Shown: piece after piece, positions 55,470 through 63,115 of the stretch
Position numbering within the stretch: the first letter of the stretch is position 1
Layout of the letters: each line of letters starts with the position of its first letter
Assembly (NCBI RefSeq): GCF_040373385.1
Contig: NZ_JBDXXH010000010.1
Span: 1-64,000 of the forward strand
DNA from: Nitratidesulfovibrio sp.
Lineage (GTDB): Bacteria; Desulfobacterota; Desulfovibrionia; Desulfovibrionales; Desulfovibrionaceae
Direction: 5' to 3'
DNA: 64,000 bases
Program-made: the position numbers and the translations under genes
Notes under the pieces: model-generated
The model's database searches: none
What the model was told of the DNA's origin: nothing
Seen by the model: only the letters and a program-made list of their open reading frames with translations

Positions 55470-56213
55470 TTAGCTAATTACCACCCCGTCCGATCTGTCT
55501 GGCACGTCGAGCATGCGCCGCAAGGGCGCGTAGGCGGCGTCGGGCGGGTGCAGCAGATTTTCGATGGGCGGCACCACGCCGCTCACCGGAAAACCGGACA
55601 GCATGGCTACCGCCTCCATGTTGTCGCGGACAAGGTCCGGGGATGCGGAACGTTCCTTGGTGTGAACGAAAACGATCCCTGCCGGTTCCATCCCTCTCCG
55701 GACCAGCGCCTCCACCGAGAGGAGCGTGTGGTTCACGGTGCCCAGCCCCGCCCGCGCCACCAGCACGGGACGGGCGTCGGCGGCCCGGATGCAGTCTATG
55801 CACAGGGCCTCCGGCGTGAACGGCACCATCAGGCCGCCCGCTCCTTCAAGGACCAGAGAGGCGTGCTTACCGCGCAGACATGCCAGACTGCGCACCAGGT
55901 CTTCCGTCTCCACGCCGCGCATTTCGTCCCGCGCGGCGTGGAGCGGAGCCTTAGGCGCCGCAAAGCACCATCCCACCGCTTCCGCCGGGTCGCGCCCGGC
56001 CAGTTCCGGAACGTGCCGGTACACGAAGGCCGCGTCGCTGTCCGTGTCGTACGGGCTCGTGCACCCGGTCTGCATGGGCTTGGCGTAGAAGGGCTGCTCC
56101 CCCCGCGCGAACAGTTCGCGCAGCAGCAGCATCGACACCACCGTCTTGCCCACGCCCGTGTCCGTGCCCACCACGAACAGGGCGCGGGATGGGGTTGCGT
56201 GCGTGGTGTTCAT
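55470..56213 (-). CDS. bioD: Dethiobiotin synthetase
   Basis: A 247-residue ATP-dependent carboxylase that closes the ureido ring of dethiobiotin from 7,8-diaminopelargonate. Walker A FVVGTDTGVGKTVVS, KPMQTGC (substrate Lys), LEGAGGLMVPF and the Asn/nucleotide strand GIVFVHTKE are present. It is the last gene of the biotin operon. Its ATG overlaps the bioF stop (ATGA). Confidence 0.93.
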   Translation of the reverse strand: MNTTHATPSRALFVVGTDTGVGKTVVSMLLLRELFARGEQPFYAKPMQTGCTSPYDTDSDAAFVYRHVPELAGRDPAEAVGWCFAAPKAPLHAARDEMRGVETEDLVRSLACLRGKHASLVLEGAGGLMVPFTPEALCIDCIRAADARPVLVARAGLGTVNHTLLSVEALVRRGMEPAGIVFVHTKERSASPDLVRDNMEAVAMLSGFPVSGVVPPIENLLHPPDAAYAPLRRMLDVPDRSDGVVIS

Positions 56214-57631
56214 GATGGCTCTCCATGGGGGCTGGCTGGGGCCTCCGCCGGTTCTTCTTCCCTTTCCTGTTTCCACGCCCTGGCCAGCAGGTCCACGCAG
56301 CGGGCCACGTCGTCCACCCGGTGCAGGGCGGTAAGCCCCAGCCGCAGGATGGCCGCGCCGCGCCCCACGGTGGGATGGCGCGCGGCCAGGGCGAGCACGC
56401 CGGGGCCGCCGTCCGTGGGGGCGCGCAATCTTGCGGCAAGGCGGGTGCAGCGGTCCTCGTCGCCCACGTCCACGCAGACCACGTGAGCCCCTTCGCGTAC
56501 GGGCAGCCCTTCGGCGCGCAGGCCCGCGCGCAGGGCAGCGCCCAGCGCGGCGAGGTGGTGGCGGCGACCGTCCAGCCGGGGCAGCAGGTCCAGCAGGGCC
56601 AGGCAACAGGCGGCGTGCGCTTCCGGCAGGGCGGTGGAGTGGATCAGCGGCGAGGCCAGGTTTTCCAGTGCGCTTCGGGTGCCGCGCGGCAGCAGCAGGA
56701 ACGCCCCGAACAGCCCCAGCGCCTTGCCCAGCGTGCCCACGGCGGCGTCGGCAACGCCGTGCGCCCGCCCGCGCCCGCCCGTGCCAAGGGCGCCGAAGGC
56801 GTGGGCCTCGTCCACGATGACGAAGGCCCCGTGCTCGCGGGCCACCGCGCCCAAGCGGGTCATCTCCGGCAGGGTGCCGTCCATGCTGTACAGCGATTCG
56901 GCAAGGATGACAGGCTGTGTTGCGTCGTTGCCGCCGCTGTTGTTGTCGCTGCTGTCCCGCCACGCGGCCAGACGGCGCGACAGGTCGTCCATGTCCGCAT
57001 GGCGGTGCGTATGCAGGCGCGCTCCGGTGGGGGGCAGGGCATGGGCCATGCTGGCATGCACCCGGCGGTCCAGGAACACGGCGTCGCCGTGCCCCAGCAG
57101 CCCCCACAGCAGGGCCAGATTGGCCTGATACCCGCTGGGCAGGAACAGGCATTCGGCATAGCCGAAGTAGTCTGCCCATGCGGCTTCGGCCTTTGCCGCC
57201 AGTGCGGTGTGCCCGGCAGCCAGGCGCGAGGCCGTGCCCGACGGCGCATGCCGCGCGAAGCAGTCGGCCACCGTGGCCCGCCATTCTTCGTGGGCGGCAA
57301 GGCCCAGATAATCGTTGCCCGAGAACTGGAGCAGCGGACGGCCCTGCATGTGCACCAGCGCCGGAGAGGGGGATTGCCCGGCGCCGATGCGGGGAATGGA
57401 ATCGGGAGTGGATGCGAGCACGGGGCCGGGCAGTCCGTCGAGCAGCGGTGCGTTGCGGCCAAGACCGGCGGCGTGCAGTTCTTCCACCCGCAGGGCCAGA
57501 CGCGCGGCCAGCAGGCCGGGCGGGGCCGGAGGGGAGGGCATGCCGGGCGCTGTGCCGGGCGCTGTGCCGAGCTCTGTGGGGGGCGATGCGCCGGGCAGGA
57601 GGGTCCCGGTCAGGCGGTTCTGGTCAGCCAT
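56210..57631 (-). CDS. bioF: 8-amino-7-oxononanoate synthase
   Basis: A 473-residue alpha-oxoamine synthase that condenses pimeloyl thioester with alanine. Motifs: FSGNDYLGLA, SRLAAGHTALAAKAE, LFLPSGYQANL, VIVDEAHAFGALG, and the PLP Lys303 in VGTLGKALGLFGA. It is about 85 residues longer than typical BioF. The N-terminal 40 residues are low-complexity Pro/Gly/Ala with a GTAPGTAPG tract from a 9-bp repeat, and there is a Asn/Ser/Gly stretch (DSSDNNSGGND) near 228. It overlaps hotdog B by 22 bases and bioD by four. Confidence 0.92.
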   Translation of the reverse strand: MADQNRLTGTLLPGASPPTELGTAPGTAPGMPSPPAPPGLLAARLALRVEELHAAGLGRNAPLLDGLPGPVLASTPDSIPRIGAGQSPSPALVHMQGRPLLQFSGNDYLGLAAHEEWRATVADCFARHAPSGTASRLAAGHTALAAKAEAAWADYFGYAECLFLPSGYQANLALLWGLLGHGDAVFLDRRVHASMAHALPPTGARLHTHRHADMDDLSRRLAAWRDSSDNNSGGNDATQPVILAESLYSMDGTLPEMTRLGAVAREHGAFVIVDEAHAFGALGTGGRGRAHGVADAAVGTLGKALGLFGAFLLLPRGTRSALENLASPLIHSTALPEAHAACCLALLDLLPRLDGRRHHLAALGAALRAGLRAEGLPVREGAHVVCVDVGDEDRCTRLAARLRAPTDGGPGVLALAARHPTVGRGAAILRLGLTALHRVDDVARCVDLLARAWKQEREEEPAEAPASPHGEPS

Positions 57632-58089
57632 GCGAAGATCTCTTGATAGCGGGCGGTGAGCGTGCCGCCGTTGAAGCGGGTGTCATAGGCCGTGCGGCCT
57701 ATGGTCAGGATGGCGGTCATGCACGGGGACGCAGGCGCGGGCTCCGCGCCGGAAGGGGGCGGCAGGGGCGCCATGGTGGTCGCATACGTGGCCGCGCGGT
57801 CACTTGCAGCCAGCAGGTAGGCACGAATGCGCAGGGTGCCGGGCAGTGCCGCGTCAGGTGGCCAGATGCATTCCTCCACCGTCAGCAAAAAGGCGTGCAG
57901 GGCAAAGCCGGATGCCCAGCGGGCGTGCAGCGCGGCCAGTTGGGCCATGGCCTCCAGCCCCTGCCACGGGGGGGCATGGCTGAAGGCGCGGCGGGCCGTG
58001 GCCCCCGTCGCATCACAGACATCCAGCCGGTCCAGCAGCAGGAAGCGGGGCGGCGCGGACAGGGGTAGCGCATCGTGGGGGCGGTTCAC
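57610..58089 (-). CDS. Hotdog-fold protein B of biotin operon (FabZ-like, His-less)
   Basis: A 159-residue protein with the outline of a FabZ-type hotdog dehydratase: RFLLLDRLDVCDA strand, PPWQGLEAMAQLAALHARW central helix, then strands HAFLLTVEECIWPPDA, TLRIRAYLL, CMTAILTIGRTAYD. Glu46 in GLEAMAQ aligns with the catalytic Glu of FabZ/FabA, but there is no HFPG and no His at the catalytic position. It may be a non-catalytic partner that completes the active site of hotdog protein A from the same operon. The GTG start overlaps the ketosynthase stop (GTGA), and its own end overlaps bioF. Also possible: a thioesterase-like role. Confidence 0.65.
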   Translation of the reverse strand: MNRPHDALPLSAPPRFLLLDRLDVCDATGATARRAFSHAPPWQGLEAMAQLAALHARWASGFALHAFLLTVEECIWPPDAALPGTLRIRAYLLAASDRAATYATTMAPLPPPSGAEPAPASPCMTAILTIGRTAYDTRFNGGTLTARYQEIFAWLTRTA

Positions 58090-59486
58090 AGCCGCACCAC
58101 CAGGGCGGCGTTCTGTCCGCCGAAGCCGAAATTGAGCAGCAGGCCGACGGAGCCATTGCCGGAAGCGGGCAGGGGGCGCGGTTGACGCACCGGGCGCACA
58201 AAGTCCAGCCGCGCGCTTTCCGGCGTGGTCAGGTTGCGTACCGGCGGCAGAAAGCCGTCCGCCGCGCAGGCCAGCAGGACGGCCAGTTCCACCGCGCCGC
58301 AGGCCGAGGCGCAGTGCCCGGTCCACGACTTCACGGCGGTGACGGCAGGGGCGTGGCCAGCGTCTGCGAACACCCGTTCCAGCAGGCGGATTTCCGCCGC
58401 GTCGTTGAGGGCGGTGCCGGTGCCGTGCGCCGCCACCCAGTGCACGTCGCCGGGCGTCAGGCCCGCCTCGGCCAGCGCGCCGCGCACGGCGGCTTCGGCC
58501 CGGCGGGCGTCGGGTTCCGGCGCGGTCAGGGCATGGCCGTCCAGTGTGGCCCCCATGCCCAGCACTTCGGCCAGCGGCATGGCCCCGCGCGCCAGTGCCG
58601 CCTCCAGCGGTTCCAGCACGAAGGCCGCGCCTCCCTCGCCGGGCACGAAGCCGCGCCGGGCGGTATCGAAGGGACGGCATGCCCTGTGCGGGGCGACACC
58701 ATCGGTGGGGTCCAGGTCGCGCTGGATGGCCCCGGCGCGGGCGTAGCCCAGCAGTCCCCCTTCCGACAGGCGCGAATCGCCGCCCACGGCCAGCGCCGCC
58801 GGGGCAAGACCCCAGCGCACCCGCCGGGCGGCTTCGCCCACCGCCTGCAACGAGGCGGCGCAGGCCGTACCCAGCACCAGTCCCTCGCCCCGGACGCCGC
58901 AGCGCATGGCCACGGCGGAGGCGGCGGTGTTGGGCAGCCAGCGCAGCATCCACAATGCGTCCAGGCCGGGGTGTTCCAGACCGGGCGGGGTGTCGTGCAG
59001 CAGCCGGATGCGCCCGCTGGCCGCCGGAAAATCGGCGGTGACGTCCAGGTTGGGTCCACTGGCGGTCACCAGCGCGGTGTCATCCGGAAGGAAGGGCAAA
59101 GGGGGCGTGCCGCCGTTGTCCGTTGCCGTGTCGATGTCGCCCGTTCCTCCAGTCCCCCCGGTCCCTCCAGTTCCGTTGCCACACGCGTATCCGGCCTGCC
59201 GGACGGCGGTCAGGGCGGCGGCCAGGGCAAGTTGCCCCCCGCGTGAAAGATAGCGGCGGTGCCGCCAGCGGTCCGTGGCCGCAGCCGCGTCGAAATCCGG
59301 CACCGGGGCGCAGGCCGTGCCGGGCAGGGCCGTGGCATGGCGGAACGGGCTGTGCCCCTCGCGGATGGTGCGCGCCATGTCCTGCGGGGTGTGCCCCAGC
59401 GGGGTCACCGCACCCGCGCCCGTGATGACCACGCGGCGGGGGGAAGGGAAGGGGGAAGAGGGCAGATGCATGGGGGTATCAGGCAT
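58086..59486 (-). CDS. Beta-ketoacyl-ACP synthase of biotin operon (FabF-like)
   Basis: A 466-residue thiolase-fold ketosynthase with a complete FabF-type active site: nucleophile Cys209 in LGTACAAS, His354 in AAHGTGTALND, Lys386 and His391 in VKSWTGHCASACG. Also RPFDTARRGFVPGEGGAAFVL and the terminal FGFGGQNAALV. It should catalyse decarboxylative Claisen condensation with malonyl-ACP. The region after residue 100 carries GNGTGGTGGTGGTGDID from a 9-bp repeat, an insertion in a surface loop. Its place between ACP and hotdog B inside the bio operon suggests dedicated use for pimelate chain building rather than general lipid synthesis. Confidence 0.88.
   Translation of the reverse strand: MPDTPMHLPSSPFPSPRRVVITGAGAVTPLGHTPQDMARTIREGHSPFRHATALPGTACAPVPDFDAAAATDRWRHRRYLSRGGQLALAAALTAVRQAGYACGNGTGGTGGTGGTGDIDTATDNGGTPPLPFLPDDTALVTASGPNLDVTADFPAASGRIRLLHDTPPGLEHPGLDALWMLRWLPNTAASAVAMRCGVRGEGLVLGTACAASLQAVGEAARRVRWGLAPAALAVGGDSRLSEGGLLGYARAGAIQRDLDPTDGVAPHRACRPFDTARRGFVPGEGGAAFVLEPLEAALARGAMPLAEVLGMGATLDGHALTAPEPDARRAEAAVRGALAEAGLTPGDVHWVAAHGTGTALNDAAEIRLLERVFADAGHAPAVTAVKSWTGHCASACGAVELAVLLACAADGFLPPVRNLTTPESARLDFVRPVRQPRPLPASGNGSVGLLLNFGFGGQNAALVVRL
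59139..59180. repeat. 9-bp tandem repeat in biotin-operon ketosynthase
   Basis: Units GTTCCTCCA / GTCCCCCCG / GTCCCTCCA in tandem; the coding strand gives Gly-Thr-Gly tripeptides in a ketosynthase surface loop. Confidence 0.85.
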
Positions 59487-59504
59487 GGGTGCAGGCCCTG
59501 CCGC

Positions 59505-59927
59505 TCAGTCCGTTTGTCCGTTGCTTTGCGCCAGCGCCCAGGCCACGTACGCGGCCACGTCCCCGATGGTCAGCACCGGGGGGGCACCGGGCATGCGTAC
59601 TGCCGCCAGCACATCCGCCACGCGCGCGGCGGAAAGGTGCGGGTATTCCCTCGCTAGCCGGGCTTCGGGTGCTGCACCGTTCCGTTCCGCCTCCAGCACG
59701 TGGATGCGCAGGTCGGTGAGGAAGGCGGCGGCATCGCGTACCGGAATGGCGAAGCGGCGGTTCAGCCCCGCGCCGATTTCCAGCAGGTCGATGGATTCGC
59801 AGGGCAGGTCGGCCATCAGTCGGGTACCTGAGGACAGGGTGGCCGGGGCCACGTCGAAGATGGGGGCCACCAGCGCGGCTATGGCCGTCGCGATATCGTG
59901 CAATTCGTCTCGGGCAGATGCGGGCAT
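59505..59927 (-). CDS. Acyl carrier protein of biotin operon (insert-containing)
   Basis: A 140-residue carrier protein. Helix I is ELHDIATAIAALVAPIF, the phosphopantetheine Ser45 lies in LPCESIDLLEIGAGLNRRF (in place of the usual DSL), and the end LTIGDVAAYVAWAL matches the last helix of ACPs. Between them about 55 extra residues are inserted (including EYPHLSAARVADVLAAV), making it nearly twice normal ACP size. It would carry the growing pimelate chain. The ATG at 59927 has no strong ribosome site, and 139 bp separate it from the SDR gene, the only sizeable gap in the operon. Confidence 0.75.
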   Translation of the reverse strand: MPASARDELHDIATAIAALVAPIFDVAPATLSSGTRLMADLPCESIDLLEIGAGLNRRFAIPVRDAAAFLTDLRIHVLEAERNGAAPEARLAREYPHLSAARVADVLAAVRMPGAPPVLTIGDVAAYVAWALAQSNGQTD

Positions 59928-60002
59928 GGGTTTTCTGTCTGTAGAGGGTGAGCGGAAGGGTGAAGCTGGTTCCGTGCCGGGATGGGCGCCAGGCAATGCG
60001 GC

Positions 60003-60050
60003 CGACGTAGCCGACGCAACCGATGCAGCCGATCCTGCCGATTCGGCGGG
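60003..60050. repeat. 9-bp repeat in the only gap of the biotin operon
   Basis: Degenerate units GCCGACGTA / GCCGACGCA / ACCGATGCA / GCCGATCCT / GCCGATTCG fill the space between the SDR stop and the ACP start. Confidence 0.8.
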
Positions 60051-60066
60051 GTGCGTGGAAGGCGGG

Positions 60067-60912
60067 TCAGCCCGTCGGTTTCAGCGCGCCGAAGCCGCCG
60101 TCGCAGGTCAGGGTGGTGGCGTTGATGGCCGTGGCCGGGGCGGACAGCAGAAAGCGCAGGGTCTGCACGGCCTCGGTCACGGTCACGGTGCGTCCGGTGG
60201 GCGGCAGGGGGGCGTCTGCGGAACGGGCGTGCAGGAAGGGCGCGCCCCGGCCCGCCTCCAGCCAGCCCAGCCGCAGGGAACAGGCGGTGACCCCGCGCGG
60301 GGCCAGTTCCACGCCCACGGCGCGGTACAGGGCTTCTCCGGCCAGCTTGGCGGCGGCGTAGTATCCTTGCCCCGGCGCGGCCCGCTCTGCGGCGGATGAC
60401 GAGACGAACACGCACCGCCCGTCGCGCGCGGCCAGCATGGACCGGCTTACCGCGCGCAGTAGCCGGGCGCGAAAGGCGATGTCGCGCGCGGCCCACAGGT
60501 CGATGTCGGCAGGGTCCGCCCCGGCCAGCAGGCATTCGAAGCGCGAGTGCAGCAGGTCCACGAACAGCCGGGGCGCCTCCCCCAGTGCCGCACGGGCGCG
60601 CTCGGGCAGGGTTTCCGGGGTGTCGTCCTCGGCGTCCGCACCGTCGATTGCAGGCGGCGTGGTGAAATCTTGCCCAGCGGCGTCCCGTTGCGGGCCGCGC
60701 GCGTGCAGGCGCAGCACCGTTGCTTCGGGCGTACCCATCACATGGGGCAGGGCCGCGCGGATGCGCGCCGCGCCCGCCGCATCGCGCGCGGTGAGGGCCA
60801 CGGCCATGCCGTCGGCGGCCAGCGCCGCCCCAAGGGCCAGCCCCAGCTCGCACGAGCCCCCGGCGATGAGCACGGGGCCGCGCGGGGGGGAGGGAATTTC
60901 GGCGGCTACCAT
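60067..60912 (-). CDS. Short-chain dehydrogenase/reductase of biotin operon (FabG-like)
   Basis: A 281-residue SDR. Cofactor loop is VLIAGGSCELGLALG, a variant of TGxxxGIG. Catalytic residues: Ser of FVSSSAAERA (171-173), Tyr185 and Lys189 in GYYAAAKLAGEAL. The end (INATTLTCDGGFGAL) matches FabG-type reductases. Predicted role: NAD(P)H reduction of the beta-keto intermediate made by the adjacent ketosynthase. The N-terminal open frame before 60912 was rejected as shadow sequence; the ATG overlaps the end of hotdog A. Residues about 70-110 form an insertion rich in Asp/Glu/Pro. Confidence 0.82.
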   Translation of the reverse strand: MVAAEIPSPPRGPVLIAGGSCELGLALGAALAADGMAVALTARDAAGAARIRAALPHVMGTPEATVLRLHARGPQRDAAGQDFTTPPAIDGADAEDDTPETLPERARAALGEAPRLFVDLLHSRFECLLAGADPADIDLWAARDIAFRARLLRAVSRSMLAARDGRCVFVSSSAAERAAPGQGYYAAAKLAGEALYRAVGVELAPRGVTACSLRLGWLEAGRGAPFLHARSADAPLPPTGRTVTVTEAVQTLRFLLSAPATAINATTLTCDGGFGALKPTG

Positions 60913-61580
60913 GCCAGCACCCCGGCGACCAAGGGATTGGTGCCCGCAGGAGCCGTGGTGGCAGTGGGGGCAGGGGTGGTCGTCGCGTCCGGCCCGCCCG
61001 GTCTGCCCGGGCCATCCGGCCCGCCCGATCCGCCTGGGCCATGCGGGGCACCCGGTATTTGCCCTTCCGTTGCGGCATGCCCACGCGGCAGCGCGTGCAG
61101 CGAGCAGCGCAGGCCGTCGTTCGTGCATTCCATGCGAAAGGCGTAGTCACCCGGCGTCACGAAGCGCCGGAAGCGGAACCCGCGTATTTCACGTATCGGG
61201 CGTATGGGGCGTACGGGGCGTATGACGGAGACCGCGCATTCCGCGCGCAGTGTCTCGTCTGAGTGTCCGCAGTCAGCACTGCATGGCCCGGAATACGGAG
61301 GGACACCGGCGGACCCGGCCCGTGGCGTTGCAGGCAGCCCCGCGTGCAGTTCTGCGCGTGGTTCCGTCTGCCGCCCGGCCTCGATCGCATCCGGTGTCCC
61401 TCCGTCCCCCCGAGCGTGCTCGTGGGCCCAGCGCGACGCTTCGTCCGCAAAGGCCTGCACGATGCACGACCCCGGCACCACGGGGGCACCGGGGAAATGG
61501 TCCGCGAACAGCGGGTGGGCCGGGTCGAACCGGAACACCCCGCAACGCACGGTGCCGCCGCCGTCCTGCGCGGCGGTCAT
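60906..61580 (-). CDS. Hotdog-fold protein A of biotin operon (FabZ-like, HFPG-containing)
   Basis: A 224-residue FabZ/FabA-type protein. HPLFADHFPGAPVVPG carries the catalytic His28, and FRFRRFVTPGDYAFRME is the second FabZ strand pair. However the acidic catalytic partner is replaced by Gln42 (SCIVQAF where FabZ has IIEAM). Between the two conserved blocks are about 85 inserted residues with RPVRPIRPIREIRG from a 9-bp repeat, and the last 50 residues are Gly/Pro/Asp-rich repeats (GPGGSGGPDGPGRPGG). The start overlaps the bioA stop (ATGA). Predicted 3-hydroxyacyl-ACP dehydratase subunit, needing a Glu from another protein, most likely hotdog B. Confidence 0.75.
   Translation of the reverse strand: MTAAQDGGGTVRCGVFRFDPAHPLFADHFPGAPVVPGSCIVQAFADEASRWAHEHARGDGGTPDAIEAGRQTEPRAELHAGLPATPRAGSAGVPPYSGPCSADCGHSDETLRAECAVSVIRPVRPIRPIREIRGFRFRRFVTPGDYAFRMECTNDGLRCSLHALPRGHAATEGQIPGAPHGPGGSGGPDGPGRPGGPDATTTPAPTATTAPAGTNPLVAGVLAW
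60990..61062. repeat. 9-bp tandem repeat in hotdog A tail
   Basis: Degenerate units GGCCCGCCC / GGTCTGCCC / GGGCCATCC / GATCCGCCT, coding Gly-Pro-Gly/Gly-Pro-Asp tripeptides. Confidence 0.75.
61184..61224. repeat. 9-bp tandem repeat in hotdog A central insertion
   Basis: GGGCGTATG / GGGCGTACG units in tandem, coding Arg-Pro-Ile/Val tripeptides between the two conserved hotdog blocks. Confidence 0.85.
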
Positions 61581-63115
61581 GCCGCCCCCGGCGCGGGCGG
61601 CAATCCGCCACATCCGTTCGGCATGTCCAACCCGCCGGTTGCCCTGTGCTCGGTTACCGCGCGGATGGCCTCGCCCGTGGCGCCCACCAGCAGGTCGATT
61701 TCATCATCGGTGATGGACAGCGGCGGCATGAGCACCATCACGTCGCCCAGCGGACGGATGATCACCCCGCGCCGCCGTGCCTCCAGGGTAACCCGGTGGC
61801 CCATGCGCAGGGCCAGGTCATAGCCTTCCCTGGTGTCCCGGTTCCGCACCATCTCGATGCCGGTCATGATGCCGCGCTGGCGGATATCCCCCACGTGGGG
61901 CAGGTCGCGCAGCGTCTCCAGCCGCGCGGCCAGCCGGGCGATCTTCGGTTGCAGCCGTTCCATCACCCGCTCTTCCTCGAACACGTCCAGCGAGGCGATG
62001 GCCGCCGCGCAGGCCAGCGGGTTGCCGGTGTAGGTGTGGCCGTGGAAGAAGGTGCGCAATTCCTCGTGGCGGGCCAGAAAGACGTCGTGCACCCGTTCGG
62101 TGGTCAGGGTGGCGGCCAGCGGCAGGTAGCCGCCGGAAATGCCCTTGGCCAGGCACAGGAAGTCGGGGGTTACCCCTTCCTGTTCGCAGGCGAACAGGGT
62201 GCCCGTCTTGCCGAAGCCCACGGCCACCTCGTCCGCCACCAGAAACACCCCGTGCTCGTCGCACAGTTCGCGCACCCGGCGCAGCCAGCCGGGCGGCTGC
62301 AACAGCATGCCCGCCGCGCCCTGCACCAGCGGTTCCACCACGGCGGCGCACAGTTCATGCCCGTGCCGGGCGAACAGCGTTTCCATGTGGGTGATGCATT
62401 CTAGCGCGCATGCCCCGGCCTGTTGCCCGAAGGGGCAGCGGTAGCAGTACGGGCTTTCCGCCTTCAGCGTATCGAACAGCAGCGGCGCGTAGATGGAGTG
62501 GAACAGGGCCATGCCGCCCAGGGCCACGGCGCCCACGGTGTCGCCATGGTAGGCGTTGCGCAGGCTGAGAAAGCGGGTGCGCCGCGCATCCCCGCCCAGA
62601 TGTGCCGGGGCCTGACGGTGGAACTGGAAGGCGATCTTCAGCGCGACTTCTACTGATGTCGACCCGCTGTCGGAATAGAATACCCGCGTCAGCCCCTGCG
62701 GGGCGATGGCGGCAAGGCGCGCGGCCAGTTCTATGGACGGCTCGCTGCCAAGCCCCAGCAGGGTGGTGTGGGCCACCTTGTCCAGTTGGGTCCGGATGGC
62801 GGCGTCCAGCCGGGGGTGGCGATGCCCGTGCACGTTGGTCCACAGCGAGGACACGCCGTCCAGGTAGGACACGCCGTCGGTGTCCATGAGCCGGTTGCCT
62901 TCGGCGGCGGCGATGACCAGCGGGTCCGCCGCCAGCCAGTCGCGCATCTGGGTGAAGGGGTGCCACACGTGGGCCTTGTCCAGCGCACGCAGGCGTTGGG
63001 TGGCGTCCGTCGTGGCAGGCGGGGCGGGCGAGGCCGACGCCGCGCATGAGGCGCAGGCTGCGCATGAGGCGGCGGTTGCCATGGATGTGGTGGCGTCCGT
63101 GTCGCGCAGGCTCAT
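61577..63115 (-). CDS. bioA: Adenosylmethionine-8-amino-7-oxononanoate aminotransferase
   Basis: A 512-residue class III aminotransferase that makes 7,8-diaminopelargonate. After a 45-residue Ala/Cys/Ser-rich head it shows VWHPFTQMRDW (BioA-specific start), DGVSSLWTNVHGH, SDSGSTSVEVALK, LVADEVAVGFGKTG and the PLP Lys in LCLAKGISGGYLPLAAT, plus HGHTYTGNPLACAAA. The head includes CAACASCAAS repeats from a short tandem repeat and is absent from most BioA proteins (about 430 residues). The ATG overlaps the bioB stop. Confidence 0.93.
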   Translation of the reverse strand: MSLRDTDATTSMATAASCAACASCAASASPAPPATTDATQRLRALDKAHVWHPFTQMRDWLAADPLVIAAAEGNRLMDTDGVSYLDGVSSLWTNVHGHRHPRLDAAIRTQLDKVAHTTLLGLGSEPSIELAARLAAIAPQGLTRVFYSDSGSTSVEVALKIAFQFHRQAPAHLGGDARRTRFLSLRNAYHGDTVGAVALGGMALFHSIYAPLLFDTLKAESPYCYRCPFGQQAGACALECITHMETLFARHGHELCAAVVEPLVQGAAGMLLQPPGWLRRVRELCDEHGVFLVADEVAVGFGKTGTLFACEQEGVTPDFLCLAKGISGGYLPLAATLTTERVHDVFLARHEELRTFFHGHTYTGNPLACAAAIASLDVFEEERVMERLQPKIARLAARLETLRDLPHVGDIRQRGIMTGIEMVRNRDTREGYDLALRMGHRVTLEARRRGVIIRPLGDVMVLMPPLSITDDEIDLLVGATGEAIRAVTEHRATGGLDMPNGCGGLPPAPGAA

